A stretch of 64,000 nucleotides of DNA, from positions 186,001-250,000 of the forward strand of contig JBDVOA010000031.1 in NCBI GenBank assembly GCA_039969355.1, in the 5' to 3' direction. The DNA is from JL08 sp039969355 (GTDB lineage: Bacteria > Pseudomonadota > Alphaproteobacteria > Rhodobacterales > Rhodobacteraceae). The first letter of the stretch is position 1. Each line of letters begins with the position of its first letter. The translations under genes and the position numbers were made by a program. A model generated the notes under the pieces. That model was given only the letters and a program-made list of their open reading frames with translations. It did no database searches and was not told where the DNA came from. Below are positions 43,534-53,089 of this stretch, in pieces.

Positions 43534-44152
43534 TCAACTTCGGCTGACGCGGACGTGGCGGGGCAATCGGCGGAGCGCCAAATGAAGCAGCTTGGCCCCA
43601 ATGAGCAACAAAAGCCAGAACAAGACCCGTTCCGTAAAAAGATCAAACAGGTACCAATGCAGAAACGTCAAAGCCGCGGCAGGATAGATCAATTGGTGCA
43701 GGGCTTTCCAATTGCGACCCATCTGCCGCGCCGACCAGTTGCTTGACGTCAACGCCAGCGCCAAAAAAAATCAGAAATGCCAACCATCCAGCGGCGTATT
43801 CAAGCCAGACAGATTGAACGAGGACAAACCGCACGCTGTCCGTCTCAATCAGATAGTGAATAAGATGTAGCGCCCCGTATAAGAAGCTACCCAGCCCGAA
43901 ATGCCTGCGCCGTTGCAACAGCCAACGCCCGACCGTCTTGCTCAGTCCCAATCGGTTGATCAACAGCGTTCCAGGTGTCACGGAAACCGTCAGGATGAGA
44001 AGGCGCACCGACCATATCCCGGTATCGTACATTATCTGGGCATAATACCAGCCGCCATCATAGAAATCCCAGATCGCATACCGTGCGGGCCAGAGCATGA
44101 GCACATAAAGCAGTTGTAAGGAATTGAGGATGCGCAAAATTGGGACTTTCAT
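43534..44152 (-). pseudogene. msrQ: msrQ-like heme-binding membrane subunit with frameshift at a T8 tract
   Basis: MsrQ (YedZ) is the heme-b membrane subunit that feeds electrons to the periplasmic methionine sulfoxide reductase MsrP. The first frame, from the ATG at 44152, gives helices including RHFGLGSFLYGALHLIHYLIE and LEYAAGWLAFLIFF. The family sequence then continues in another frame as LALTSSNWSARQMGRNWKALH and ends at 43534. The switch falls exactly at a run of eight T (minus strand; A8 at 43763-43770 on the plus strand). Removing one T restores LAFLIFLALALTSSNW. It could be a sequencing error, a decayed gene or slippage-controlled. No msrP gene is nearby. Confidence 0.8.
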
Positions 44153-44332
44153 CAAAGCTGACACCGAGCGAAACTGTGCTAACATCGCAGGCTTGGCCAG
44201 CCAGACAAGCCGTACCACAAGGGAACGTGAATATGCTGTGAAGCAATGTGACCCGAACCTCGTTCCGTCGTAAACTATTGTTTTCAGTCCTCGAACAAGC
44301 GACCGCGATGGCTGCAAAGAGAGACCAATGAT

Positions 44333-44671
44333 ATGACGTTTGACCAAATTGAGCACTCAAAGAGTATCCTCATCGCTGCATTTTCTGTGGCGGCGATGTT
44401 AGGGCTATCGAAAGTTTCACAGGCGCAAACTGATCCCATGACCCACCCGATCAACTGCGCCACAGCTGAAGGCGACATCCGAGCACTTAATGCGGAAAAA
44501 ACGCACGCTCAGGACCAACAGCTTGAAGATGTCGCAGCCATAACCCCTGCAGGCGCCTTGCTAGGACTGATCCAGGGAGATGAGCCCCAAAAGCTCAAGA
44601 TGTTGTAGGGGGATTACGTGAAACAGCTCGACGCCAAGATTGCACAAACCCAGACTGAATGCGGCAAATAG
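44333..44671 (+). pseudogene. Small exported protein interrupted by an in-frame amber codon
   Basis: The frame from the ATG at 44333 gives a signal-peptide-like start (ILIAAFSVAAMLGLSKVSQAQ) and a helical mature part with CATAEGDIRALNAEKTHAQDQ and a Gly/Ala hairpin (TPAGALLGLIQGD). It stops at TAG 44606-44608 after 91 residues. Reading on in the same frame gives GDYVKQLDAKIAQTQTECGK and a second TAG at 44669-44671. That tail completes the cysteine-terminated pattern of similar small Roseobacter proteins as I recall them. So either the gene carries a nonsense mutation or readthrough occurs. The function is unknown. Confidence 0.6.
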
Positions 44672-44679
44672 CTTGGGTC

Positions 44680-45288
44680 TCAAAGTGAATTTGATGCATT
44701 GGATGCATTTTCAAACAGGTAAATTTGAGCGGCGAAACCAATGAAAAGTGTCACCAAATGTGCGGTATCTGCGATTGCGTCGAAATCAAACATCACTTTA
44801 ACTGCGATACTTGCGAGGATGGCGAACAGGGTCACATATTTGTATCTCAGCGTCGCGGCGATGGCCCCAATCAGGCCAAAACCGCCCGCAGACATGCCGA
44901 CATCATGCAGCGATCTGACCCCATGAAAGGCGCCCCACGGCGCACCGTCCAACGGGCCCAATACGGCAAACAGCACGACGAGGGTTCCCAGAATATCAAT
45001 AACCACGAACATTCCAGACGCCCGTAATGTCCCCTGCCCCCATTCGTAGAACCCAATGACGGACGCGGCAAACCAGAATTGGCGCAGGAACATCGAAAAG
45101 TCATGTGACAGGAACGTTCCGGCGATCAGGCGATAGATACCTCCGCCCAATATATCCTGATGGCTGATCCCCCATTTTTGTAGCGAGGTTGCCGGCAATA
45201 CACCTGCAAACGTACCCGCCGCATAATTGGCAACGATCATGAGAAACAGGAAGACAATAGTGAACGGCAATCTATAGAGGGCTGACAT
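44680..45288 (-). CDS. Rhomboid-like membrane protein
   Basis: A 202-aa protein with about six membrane helices. The rhomboid protease pattern is recognisable: FLSHDFSMFLRQFWFAASVIGFYEWG after the first helices (family: FLHGxxxHLxxN), the serine S133 in DVGMSAGGFGLIGA (family: GxSGxxxG), and H177 in DTAHLVTLFIGF for the Ser-His dyad. The Asn usual for the oxyanion is not seen at its place, so activity is not certain. It begins 56 nt after the mprF stop on the same strand, so it is probably co-transcribed. Confidence 0.68.
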   Translation of the reverse strand: MSALYRLPFTIVFLFLMIVANYAAGTFAGVLPATSLQKWGISHQDILGGGIYRLIAGTFLSHDFSMFLRQFWFAASVIGFYEWGQGTLRASGMFVVIDILGTLVVLFAVLGPLDGAPWGAFHGVRSLHDVGMSAGGFGLIGAIAATLRYKYVTLFAILASIAVKVMFDFDAIADTAHLVTLFIGFAAQIYLFENASNASNSL

Positions 45289-45344
45289 CGCTCAAATTAC
45301 CGCGTTTCCAAGGGACAGCCGCCCAAGATCGGAAAAGCCCGAAA

Positions 45345-47936
45345 TCACTTTATCAGACCTTTGATTCCGCCTGAGACCAGCACATTCACTTCATAGAGCA
45401 CGCGCGGCACCGCCAAGCCGCCGGGGCTGGCAAGATAATTGGGCGTCCAGACTGGTCCAAACTTCTGCTTGAACGACCGCAGACCCTCAAAATGATAAAA
45501 ATGCTCGCCATGCTCATAGACAAACCCGCCTACCCGGTTCCAGAACGAGGCCAATGGGTGATTTTCAATGCCGGAAAACGGTGCGGCCCCTAGCGAGAAC
45601 CAGTGGAACCCCTGCTTAGCGCCCCAAAGCATCAATTCGGCAAACAACGCATCCATAACAAAGTTCTGCCCATCAGGTTGGTACCGCATCAGGTCCAGTG
45701 AAAGCTCGTTCTTGTTGCCGCTCTGAAACAGGTTGGCAAACGCAGCGATTTCACCGGTATCTGTTTTGCGCAGAACGGCATGGTCAAAGTACTTGTTATA
45801 ATCGTCGGCAAAAGCACCCAGCGAAAAGGCTTTTTCCTCTCCCTGCTTTGAGGCCAGCCATGCGTCCGAAATCTTGCGTAGTTCTGGCAGCACCTCAACG
45901 ACCTGCGTGGCCGGAATAACTTCAAACTCATAGCCTTCGCGCACCGCACGGTTCTTGGCTTGCCGGAAGCCCTTTTTGGACGACCCGTCCAGCGTGAAGC
46001 CTGTCAGGTCTACCCGGGCGACTTCGCCTATTTTCATAACGGACATGCCGAGGTCGAGGTAGGTCGGGATGTATTCCGGCGAAACCGAATAAAAGGCGCA
46101 GCGCCGCCCGGCCCTGTCGGCCCGTTCGCGAAACTGCCAGATCAGTTTCACACCAGCCTCCTTTTCCCCCACGGGGTCACCGTAGGTGATCAGGGACGTT
46201 CCGGTGTCCGCATAAGCCAGAAATGCGCTATTATCATCAGCCAGAATGAACGCCTTGTCTCCGGTCAAAGAGATTTGGGCATCCGCGTCTTCACTGGCCG
46301 CAACCAATGTGCGCACCTGATCCGGGATTGGCTGGGCCCGGGTAATCTCACCGCGATTGTGGAGCATCGAGTTCATGCTGATCACGGCCAGTATGATCGA
46401 CACCACAAGGGAAGCACGCAAGAACCGGGACGCGTCGCCATGTAACGCAAATTCCCACCACAAATCATTCTGATAGTCGACATGTGAATAGGCGAACACG
46501 CCAATCCAGATGGTAACGGCAAGCAATGTGGCAACGCTGATGATCCAGGCTGTATTAAGCCTGAAAACCGATGCACCATCGACCCGGTAAAAAGCGGATT
46601 TGAACGACAACAGGATCAGGAATGAAATGGTCAGCGAAATCGCCTCGACCCAGTCCAGCCCCTTTGACAAAGAAGCGATGAGGCCAATGCCCATCAATCC
46701 AAGAGCCATGAGCCAGGCAAGAAAGAGTTTGCGATAAAGTCCGCGCGCGATGATGATCAGAAGCAGGCCAACAATGCTGCCAATCAGATGTGACGCCTCG
46801 ATAAAGGATAACGGCAGAACGTCCTGCAATGTGCGCAATGTCGCGACATCTGCTGGAAGACTTCCCGAAATCAGCAGCGTCGCCCCGGCAAGCAGCGAGA
46901 CGCCAGCGGCAATCATCGGCACAATCGGCTTTGCGATCCTATAGGACCAGCTGGTGGTTGATCCGATCCGGTCGGTGTTTGACTTTACCCAAATGCCGCC
47001 AAGCCCCAGCGTCGCAAGTGCAAATGGCAACACAGTGTAGATCATCCTGTAAAGCAAGAGCGCCGCCAGCACGTCCGACCGCCCGGAGGCCCCCATACCC
47101 GCAATAATTGTCGCCTCAAATACACCGAGACCCGCTGGTGCGTGACTAAGCAGGCCAAAGCTGATCGCCGCGATATATACGACAAAGAAATAGGGAAAGC
47201 TTTGTACCAGATCCGCTGGCATGAAGACATAAAGCGCCAGTGATGCGCCGAGAATATCGATGCAGGCCGCTCCGGTCAGCGATAGCGACAATTTAAACCC
47301 AGGCAGGTCAAGGCCCATCCCAAACAGTTCCAGACGGCGTTTTCCCCTGGACAACCAGACAAACAGCAATACGATCGCCGACAGCAGTGCAAGGCCGATA
47401 GCTGTCTCGACCTCGTTGCTCAGATCAATGACGGTATTCAAACCTGCGGGGTGAAATGCGATCAGCCCACCCAGGATTACGGTAAGTCCCATCCAGAAGG
47501 CGACCCACGACGTTGCAATGACGCCCGCGACAAGCCCCAAGTCAAGCCCAAGCGAGGCATAGATCCTGTATCTAACCGCCGTTCCCGTGAGGTACGAAAA
47601 CCCCAGCAGATTGGAAACTGCATAGCCGCACGCGCCTGCCACCGCGGCAATGCGCAGCGGCACCCTGCCCTTTGCAATGCTTTGAACGGCCAGCATATCG
47701 TAAAACGATATCCCGATGAAACTGAGACCTGTTGCTGCGACTGAGGCAAGCAACGCAATGGGGGAGGCATCCTGGGCGTCAGCTTTGACATCCGACCAGC
47801 TGACATGGCTTGCCAGCTCGTGCAGTACGAATATCCCGATCGCCACAATCAGCAACGGGATTGCAACTTTGAAGACAGGGCTTTCGATGATACGGACGAT
47901 CTTTGATTCAGAGTCCGAAACGCCGCTAGAAGACAT
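45345..47936 (-). CDS. mprF: Lysylphosphatidylglycerol synthetase/flippase (MprF-like)
   Basis: An 863-aa bifunctional membrane protein that attaches lysine to phosphatidylglycerol and flips the product to the outer leaflet, giving resistance to cationic peptides. Residues 20-540 hold about 14 membrane segments of the flippase domain (FSYLTGTAVRYRIYASLGL, HAPAGLGVFEATIIAG). The last 300 residues form the GNAT-like DUF2156 synthase domain (SVSPEYIPTYLDLGMSVMKIGEVARVDL, KKGFRQAKNRAVREGYEFEV, FSLGAAPFSGIENHPLASFW, LRSFKQKFGPVW). Length matches the family. It follows the NodT-type gene by 63 nt; the rhomboid-like gene takes the position where some relatives have a lipase gene. Confidence 0.94.
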   Translation of the reverse strand: MSSSGVSDSESKIVRIIESPVFKVAIPLLIVAIGIFVLHELASHVSWSDVKADAQDASPIALLASVAATGLSFIGISFYDMLAVQSIAKGRVPLRIAAVAGACGYAVSNLLGFSYLTGTAVRYRIYASLGLDLGLVAGVIATSWVAFWMGLTVILGGLIAFHPAGLNTVIDLSNEVETAIGLALLSAIVLLFVWLSRGKRRLELFGMGLDLPGFKLSLSLTGAACIDILGASLALYVFMPADLVQSFPYFFVVYIAAISFGLLSHAPAGLGVFEATIIAGMGASGRSDVLAALLLYRMIYTVLPFALATLGLGGIWVKSNTDRIGSTTSWSYRIAKPIVPMIAAGVSLLAGATLLISGSLPADVATLRTLQDVLPLSFIEASHLIGSIVGLLLIIIARGLYRKLFLAWLMALGLMGIGLIASLSKGLDWVEAISLTISFLILLSFKSAFYRVDGASVFRLNTAWIISVATLLAVTIWIGVFAYSHVDYQNDLWWEFALHGDASRFLRASLVVSIILAVISMNSMLHNRGEITRAQPIPDQVRTLVAASEDADAQISLTGDKAFILADDNSAFLAYADTGTSLITYGDPVGEKEAGVKLIWQFRERADRAGRRCAFYSVSPEYIPTYLDLGMSVMKIGEVARVDLTGFTLDGSSKKGFRQAKNRAVREGYEFEVIPATQVVEVLPELRKISDAWLASKQGEEKAFSLGAFADDYNKYFDHAVLRKTDTGEIAAFANLFQSGNKNELSLDLMRYQPDGQNFVMDALFAELMLWGAKQGFHWFSLGAAPFSGIENHPLASFWNRVGGFVYEHGEHFYHFEGLRSFKQKFGPVWTPNYLASPGGLAVPRVLYEVNVLVSGGIKGLIK

Positions 47937-47999
47937 TGCGATACCTCACAACTGCCCCGTATCGGAACTTACACATCCAGTTACACAGAGCCACCGCAG

Positions 48000-49574
48000 T
48001 CACTTGAAACTCGCCTTTGTCGGAGTTTTTTCCAGCAAATCCCCCCAATCGGTCCTATAAGCCATTTCGGCCAACACGGTCTCGGGCAGGAATTCCTGCC
48101 CTTTGCGTATTTGCCAACCGCCTCCAAGACCCTTGTAAATCGCGACAAGGTTCTCGGACACCTGTGCGCGGGCATCGATCAGATTTGCCTCGGACTGCAA
48201 AAGTGCGGTCTGGGCATTGAGAACACGGGTGAAATCAGCAGCACCATCGCGGTATTGGTTCACGGCAATTTCGGCCGCACGTTTTGAAGCTTCTACGCTT
48301 TGTTGATAGAATCCGACCTGCCGGCCAGCTTGCTTATATGCAACCATGGCGTTTTCGACTTCTGAGTAGGCGACGATAACCGTGTTCTGGTAATTGGCGA
48401 TGAGTGCCTGATAGACTGCGTCCTGGGCGCGCACATTGTTCTTAATCCGGCCATAGTTAAAAATGTTCCAGACGACACCTGCGCTTACCAGTCCCGTGCC
48501 ACTGCCTGTACTAAACAGATCATTGCCGCTGGACGCCTGAACACCGATCGCGCCTGACAGTATGAACTGCGGATAAAGATCAGACAGTGCAATGCCGACC
48601 TGAGCGGATTGCGTGGCCGCCTCCAGTTCAGCGGCGCGGATATCGGGGCGCCGACGCAAGAGTTCGGCAGGCAGGCCAACGGCAACGCCGGATCGCGCAC
48701 GCGGAATCCGGCCCGAATTTCCAAGCAGGCTTTTCATCTGAGAGGGCGGTTTACCAAGCAGCACAGCCAGTCCGTTCTTGGCCTGTTGCAAATCGCTTTC
48801 CAAAGCCGGAACCAGCGCCTTGGTATTGTTTAGGAGTGACTTAGATTCCTGAACGTCAAGTTCTGTTGTGACACCGTTCTTGAAACGAAGCTCGGCCAGG
48901 TCGGCGGATGTCTGTTGAATCGAGATGTTGTCACGGGCGATGACCAGTCCCTCTTGCAGGGCGCGAATGTTGATGTAGACCGCCGCAACGTCACCAGTAA
49001 GAGTGACCAACGCATCGTCATAATTTGCCACCTGCGCCGCCAGATTGGCTTTGGCGGCCTCGGTTCCGCGCCGCTGCGCTCCCCAGACGTCGAGCTCCCA
49101 TTGGGCATCAAAACCCACCTGCGACGTGGTAAATTCCGTATCGAGATCTATGAACCGTTCTATATCATTGATGGGTCCGAGGTTTTCGCTGATTTTTCGT
49201 TTCGACAGGGATCCGCCGGCAACTTGCGATTGCGGAAACAACTCGCCAAAGGCAATGCCAAGTTGCGCGCGCGCCTGCAAAACCCGCGCCCCGGCAATTT
49301 GCAATGACAGGTTCTGGGCGTAGGCTTCGGCAATCAGCCTGTTCAAGGTTGGGTCGTTGAACGTTTCCCACCATTTTACCACTGGTTGGCTGCGCGCCGT
49401 AAGACCACTTTGCTGGCTGGCGCTGGGGCTGTTTGTTTCGATCCACTGATTGACAACTGCCGACTTTGGGCGAACAAAATCGGGGCCAATTGGCGTGCAC
49501 GCGACGAGAATGCCCAATAGAGCCACCATCGACAAACGCGCGAAACGTCCGACTGGCCTGTTTGGTGCTGACAT
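48000..49574 (-). CDS. Outer-membrane efflux lipoprotein, NodT/OprM-type
   Basis: A 524-aa TolC-superfamily outer-membrane channel. A lipobox at LLGILVACTPIGPDF (Cys about residue 26) shows it is lipid-anchored. The coiled-coil barrel repeats are evident, with RPDIRAAELEAATQSAQVGIALSDLYPQF, the family hallmark of the second repeat. GGGGGA precedes the ATG at 49574 by about 5 nt, so this start is preferred over 49604. With the HlyD-type and DUF3302 genes directly upstream it forms an export unit; the transported compound is not known. Confidence 0.9.
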   Translation of the reverse strand: MSAPNRPVGRFARLSMVALLGILVACTPIGPDFVRPKSAVVNQWIETNSPSASQQSGLTARSQPVVKWWETFNDPTLNRLIAEAYAQNLSLQIAGARVLQARAQLGIAFGELFPQSQVAGGSLSKRKISENLGPINDIERFIDLDTEFTTSQVGFDAQWELDVWGAQRRGTEAAKANLAAQVANYDDALVTLTGDVAAVYINIRALQEGLVIARDNISIQQTSADLAELRFKNGVTTELDVQESKSLLNNTKALVPALESDLQQAKNGLAVLLGKPPSQMKSLLGNSGRIPRARSGVAVGLPAELLRRRPDIRAAELEAATQSAQVGIALSDLYPQFILSGAIGVQASSGNDLFSTGSGTGLVSAGVVWNIFNYGRIKNNVRAQDAVYQALIANYQNTVIVAYSEVENAMVAYKQAGRQVGFYQQSVEASKRAAEIAVNQYRDGAADFTRVLNAQTALLQSEANLIDARAQVSENLVAIYKGLGGGWQIRKGQEFLPETVLAEMAYRTDWGDLLEKTPTKASFK

Positions 49575-49606
49575 TCTGTTCCCCCGGTCCAACGCAGCGC
49601 TCACTC

Positions 49607-50752
49607 TTAAATATCAAGCGGCCTGATAAAGTTTGCGAACGCGTACATGCGAATGTTGATGCGTCGTAAGAATTCAAAACTCTTGCCCTGTCCGGTGTAA
49701 ATCGCGACCGCAGCGTGCCCACCAGCTGGGAAAGTATATCCATCCGGGACGTCAACCTTGATCTGAACGGCGATATGTCCTGGTAATTTGGGCAACAGAA
49801 AATTGGGCACTCTGCCGGATGGCAAATACTGTCCCTGCCCGGTCGCCCACCAGATTGCTTCAACTTCGCCGTTCAGGATCTCTCCGGGGTAGAGGTCGAG
49901 TGCGATTTCAACCGGCTGGCCGGGTTTTACAAACTTCAGGTTCTGCTGGCGAAAGCTGCCCAGAATGTATGGTTTGTCTTCCGTGACGAATGCCGCTATC
50001 GCCCCCAACCGCACATCACCTACAACAAGGCCCGGCCGAGCCTGCTGTGACACGATCATACCGTCTTCTGGTGCATAGATCGTTGTGTTATCCAAAAAAT
50101 ATTGCGCCTCATCCAACTGCGCCTGCGCCTGGATGACGCCTGTATTCACGCCATTGATGTTGGATTCATATGCTAAATTCGCCTTTGCTAGCCCTGCATC
50201 GGCTTGCCTGACCGCGGCCTCGTCTTCTTCAACTTGCTCGTTCCAGCGGTCCAATTCGTCCTGACGCGCGCCCCCTTGCGGAACCAGTTTTTCATAGCGT
50301 GCTTGCTGCGTTTGCGCATAGTGCAATTGTGCGGTGGCCCGCTCAACAGCCTCGGTTGCCGCGATCACATCCTGTTCCAGGATTTTGACGTTCTGTTGGG
50401 CAGCCACCAACTGCGCCTGCGCCGCATTGCGGGCAAGTGCATAAATGGTGTCGTCAAACCGATACAGTGGATCGCCCTTCTTTACCGATTGATTTGGTGT
50501 CACCAGAACCTCGGTCAATATCGTTGGTTGCGTCAGCTTTGGGATGATCTGAATGGTCGAACGCACCACGTGGCTGTCGATTGTGTAAGGTTGAAAAAAC
50601 CGCAGAGCCACGAGAAAGATCAGTAGCAGATGCGCGCCTACCCAGAACGACACAATACCCCAGACAATGCTGAATTTCAGCAGCTTTGCCTTGAAGAATA
50701 CAAACCAGACAAAGATCAGGTAAAAGAATGTAATACCGAGCGCTATACCCAT
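49607..50752 (-). CDS. HlyD family membrane fusion protein (YiaV/EmrA-like)
   Basis: A 381-aa periplasmic adaptor. It has two N-terminal membrane segments (LGITFFYLIFVWFVFF and WVGAHLLLIFLVALRFF), a lipoyl half-motif (TEVLVTPNQSVKKGDPLYRFDD), a coiled coil of about 100 residues (AAQAQLVAAQQNVKILEQ to LAKANLAYES) and the second lipoyl half (TIYAPEDGMIVSQQARPGLV). The two-helix N-terminus is typical of YiaV-type adaptors, which are paired with DUF3302 proteins such as E. coli YiaW. Such a gene directly precedes this one. Confidence 0.9.
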   Translation of the reverse strand: MGIALGITFFYLIFVWFVFFKAKLLKFSIVWGIVSFWVGAHLLLIFLVALRFFQPYTIDSHVVRSTIQIIPKLTQPTILTEVLVTPNQSVKKGDPLYRFDDTIYALARNAAQAQLVAAQQNVKILEQDVIAATEAVERATAQLHYAQTQQARYEKLVPQGGARQDELDRWNEQVEEDEAAVRQADAGLAKANLAYESNINGVNTGVIQAQAQLDEAQYFLDNTTIYAPEDGMIVSQQARPGLVVGDVRLGAIAAFVTEDKPYILGSFRQQNLKFVKPGQPVEIALDLYPGEILNGEVEAIWWATGQGQYLPSGRVPNFLLPKLPGHIAVQIKVDVPDGYTFPAGGHAAVAIYTGQGKSFEFLRRINIRMYAFANFIRPLDI

Positions 50753-50773
50753 TTCAGATGCATTCTTTGTTGG

Positions 50774-51148
50774 TTAGGTTTTTTGAGTTTGATCGGATGG
50801 TGACTCCGGCGCGTCACCGTCCTTGTATTCGTCGACAACCTTACCGCCTAGACGCTCTATCTCTTTGCGAACAGCATCTTTCTCGGCCTTTGGGAAACGT
50901 CGGATGTCAATTGTAGCTGAATCGTGAAAGGCCCACATAAAGGCGTGAACCCACGGCACAACGGCCAAGAACCCCATCCATCCCATGATATTGACAGCTT
51001 CGGCATGTGGGTGATTGCGTTTGAGCGCAATCTTGCCCGGCAACCCCATCAAAAACAGAACCAATCCCATGACAGCTGCCAGCAACAGAACAATTGCCGC
51101 AAATGTCATATAGTCGTAATTGTCTAGCGGTCGTCCAAGCAGCCCCAC
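50774..51148 (-). CDS. DUF3302 family inner-membrane protein (YiaW-like)
   Basis: A 124-aa protein with two membrane segments (about residues 16-36, FAAIVLLLAAVMGLVLFL, and 52-73) and a charged tail with FPKAEKDAVRKEIERLGG. DUF3302 matches E. coli YiaW, which neighbours the HlyD-like yiaV. A strong ribosome site (GGGGAGG) lies 5 nt before the GTG at 51148, so this start is better than the TTG at 51163. It should act with the HlyD-like adaptor encoded 21 nt downstream. Confidence 0.82.
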   Translation of the reverse strand: MGLLGRPLDNYDYMTFAAIVLLLAAVMGLVLFLMGLPGKIALKRNHPHAEAVNIMGWMGFLAVVPWVHAFMWAFHDSATIDIRRFPKAEKDAVRKEIERLGGKVVDEYKDGDAPESPSDQTQKT

Positions 51149-51358
51149 TGGCACCTCCCCCAAAACACTTTTCTCAGTCCGCTATTTCTTGCGTCTCGAA
51201 ATCCTTGCGGGCGACCCGGAGCAGATCAGGTCAATTTACGCAAAAGAGTCTTCAATTCGGGGCGCGCTAGCAAATAACGTTTTTTAGTTGTCTTGAGATC
51301 ATATTGTCAGCCGCTGCACGCAGTGACAAGCGGCAACATTGCCGACCCCGACATGATC

Positions 51359-51628
51359 CTATTTCAGCTTCTTCAGGCAGTTTCCTGCGGCTTCGCCCGC
51401 CTCACGGCCTTCGAGCAGGCTGACTTTTCCTTCATTCATCAGCTTTTCAACCTCCTTGGTCACAATACCGCGCCCTGTCGCCTCTGTTGGATTCTGGGCC
51501 AGCGCCGCAGCATAGATCTGCTGTCCAATTGGCGACAATTTCGCCTTGCAGGCATCCGCAGCTTTAACGTCCGCAGATGCCATGGACGAAAGAAAAACAA
51601 AAATAAGAGCCGTCGCAGCGGTGCACAT
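51359..51628 (-). CDS. Small exported hypothetical protein
   Basis: An 89-aa protein with a signal peptide (MCTAATALIFVFLSSMASA, cleavage before DVKAAD) and a mature part with two cysteines (DACKAKL and AGNCLKKLK) that could form a disulfide. AGGAGG is 5 nt before the ATG at 51628; an in-frame ATG at 51658 has GGAGG too. The function is unknown. It lies 15 nt downstream of the sensor kinase stop on the same strand, so it may be co-expressed with the two-component system. Confidence 0.7.
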   Translation of the reverse strand: MCTAATALIFVFLSSMASADVKAADACKAKLSPIGQQIYAAALAQNPTEATGRGIVTKEVEKLMNEGKVSLLEGREAGEAAGNCLKKLK

Positions 51629-51688
51629 ATGAACCTCCTGACACTTTTTTTGGGACATATTTTTGTCCTCCACTAAGGCGGCATTCTA

Positions 51689-53089
51689 TCAAACTGACGA
51701 CGGTGCGTCGATGCGATCAAAGCAAACGTTTACTTTCAAACCCGGCTTGGCGGAGGTCAACGTAAGGTCTGCGTCATGAAATTCGGCGATGGCCGCAACG
51801 AGACTAAGCCCCAGTCCGCTACCCGGAGTGGTTCGGCTGGCCTCCAGTCGGTAGAGACGCCGCAATACATTCTGGCGTTCTTCCTCAGGGATACCGGCCC
51901 CGCGATCCTCAACAGACAGCGTTGCAGTTTTGGTCGTCGTCGTGATGTTGACGCAAATCTCGATGCCGGGCTCTGTGTGTCGCAGCGCGTTTTCGATCAG
52001 GTTTGCCAGTAGTTGCCCCAAGAGTGTCGCATCCCCTTTGACCCAAACCGGTTCTTCTGGCGCATTCACAACCAACTGCCGCGCGTCTTCCTCCGCTACG
52101 GGCGCGTATATTTCAGCAAAGGTAGACGCCAGCGCACCAAGGTCCAGTGGCGCAAGGTCAAGATTGGAAGTCCCGCCCTCGACCTGAGCGATCTGCAGCA
52201 GGGACTGAAATGTCTTGACGATACTCTCTGTTTCCGCGCTGGCCTGATCAGCCAGTTCGATTGCTTGTTCAGGCAGATCCTTTGCCTCGCGAATCTGCGC
52301 TAAGAGCACAGCAACCCGTTGGATCGGGCTTTTTAGATCATGCGCAATATCTGTCGAGATTTGAGTCAGCGCGGCAGTCGACTTTTGCTGCACCCGCGCC
52401 ATTCGGTTCACACTGGTTCCAATGCGACCCAGGTCCCCGTTCAAATCATCAGGCATTTGGACCCTTGCGCTCAAGTCGCCCTGCGTCAGGCTGCTCAGCG
52501 TTTGTTCGATGGCAACGAGATGGGTCGAGGCACGTCGGGCAAGCAGGAACCCGATACCAATGGCAATCAGGCAAGTCGGCAACAGACTAAATAGAAATAC
52601 CCGCGTGAATATCCGCCGCAGATTCTCGAGCGGCTCAGCTGTCAGGGCAACAGTAAGCAATCCGTTGTTGATGACTTCTGTGAGAGAAATATATTTACCA
52701 CTTAGCGCAAGTGCGCGATCACCAAGCGCTATGGCCCGGTACCCCTCGGCCTCCTGAACAATCGCCGCATTTCCCGCAATCCGCCCAGACGGCAAAAGAT
52801 AGCTCAACAACCGCCTCTCCGGATCTGTTTCTTCGGCCTGTGCCGTCACCAGTGCTGCCAATGCGGCTGACGTAGGTGCCGCGCGAAATCCGGCCATGTC
52901 CTGCAATAGACTGACGCGGATTTCCTGTTCCTGCGCATCCCGGACAACCAGATAGGTCGCACTGAGACTTATGAAACTGACAACGACAAACAGCAACGCC
53001 AGCCAAATTGATAGGCGCATGGGTGAGGATGACCATAACCCGGGTGATTTGGCAGCCACTTCAGTCTGCAATGCGATACCCCGCCCCAC
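51689..53089 (-). CDS. Two-component sensor histidine kinase
   Basis: A 466-aa inner-membrane kinase. TM1 lies at about residues 28-48 and TM2 at about 165-184, with a periplasmic sensor of about 115 residues between. A HAMP domain is at about 185-235. The phospho-accepting H250 is in TDIAHDLKSPIQRVAVLLAQI, and the ATPase boxes include NLIENALRHTEPG, DRGAGIPEEER and GSGLGLSLVAAIAEFH. It overlaps the response-regulator gene if the start is at 53089; a GTG at 53059 or ATG at 53020 would avoid this. The signal is unknown, but the divergent Deg-type protease suggests an envelope-stress role. Confidence 0.9.
   Translation of the reverse strand: MGRGIALQTEVAAKSPGLWSSSPMRLSIWLALLFVVVSFISLSATYLVVRDAQEQEIRVSLLQDMAGFRAAPTSAALAALVTAQAEETDPERRLLSYLLPSGRIAGNAAIVQEAEGYRAIALGDRALALSGKYISLTEVINNGLLTVALTAEPLENLRRIFTRVFLFSLLPTCLIAIGIGFLLARRASTHLVAIEQTLSSLTQGDLSARVQMPDDLNGDLGRIGTSVNRMARVQQKSTAALTQISTDIAHDLKSPIQRVAVLLAQIREAKDLPEQAIELADQASAETESIVKTFQSLLQIAQVEGGTSNLDLAPLDLGALASTFAEIYAPVAEEDARQLVVNAPEEPVWVKGDATLLGQLLANLIENALRHTEPGIEICVNITTTTKTATLSVEDRGAGIPEEERQNVLRRLYRLEASRTTPGSGLGLSLVAAIAEFHDADLTLTSAKPGLKVNVCFDRIDAPSSV

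Noticed and set aside
43316..43537. 73-codon minus-strand frame between msrQ and rpoH
   Set aside because: It starts with a TTG overlapping the msrQ stop, has no recognisable motif, and its 3' part is the sigma-32 promoter.
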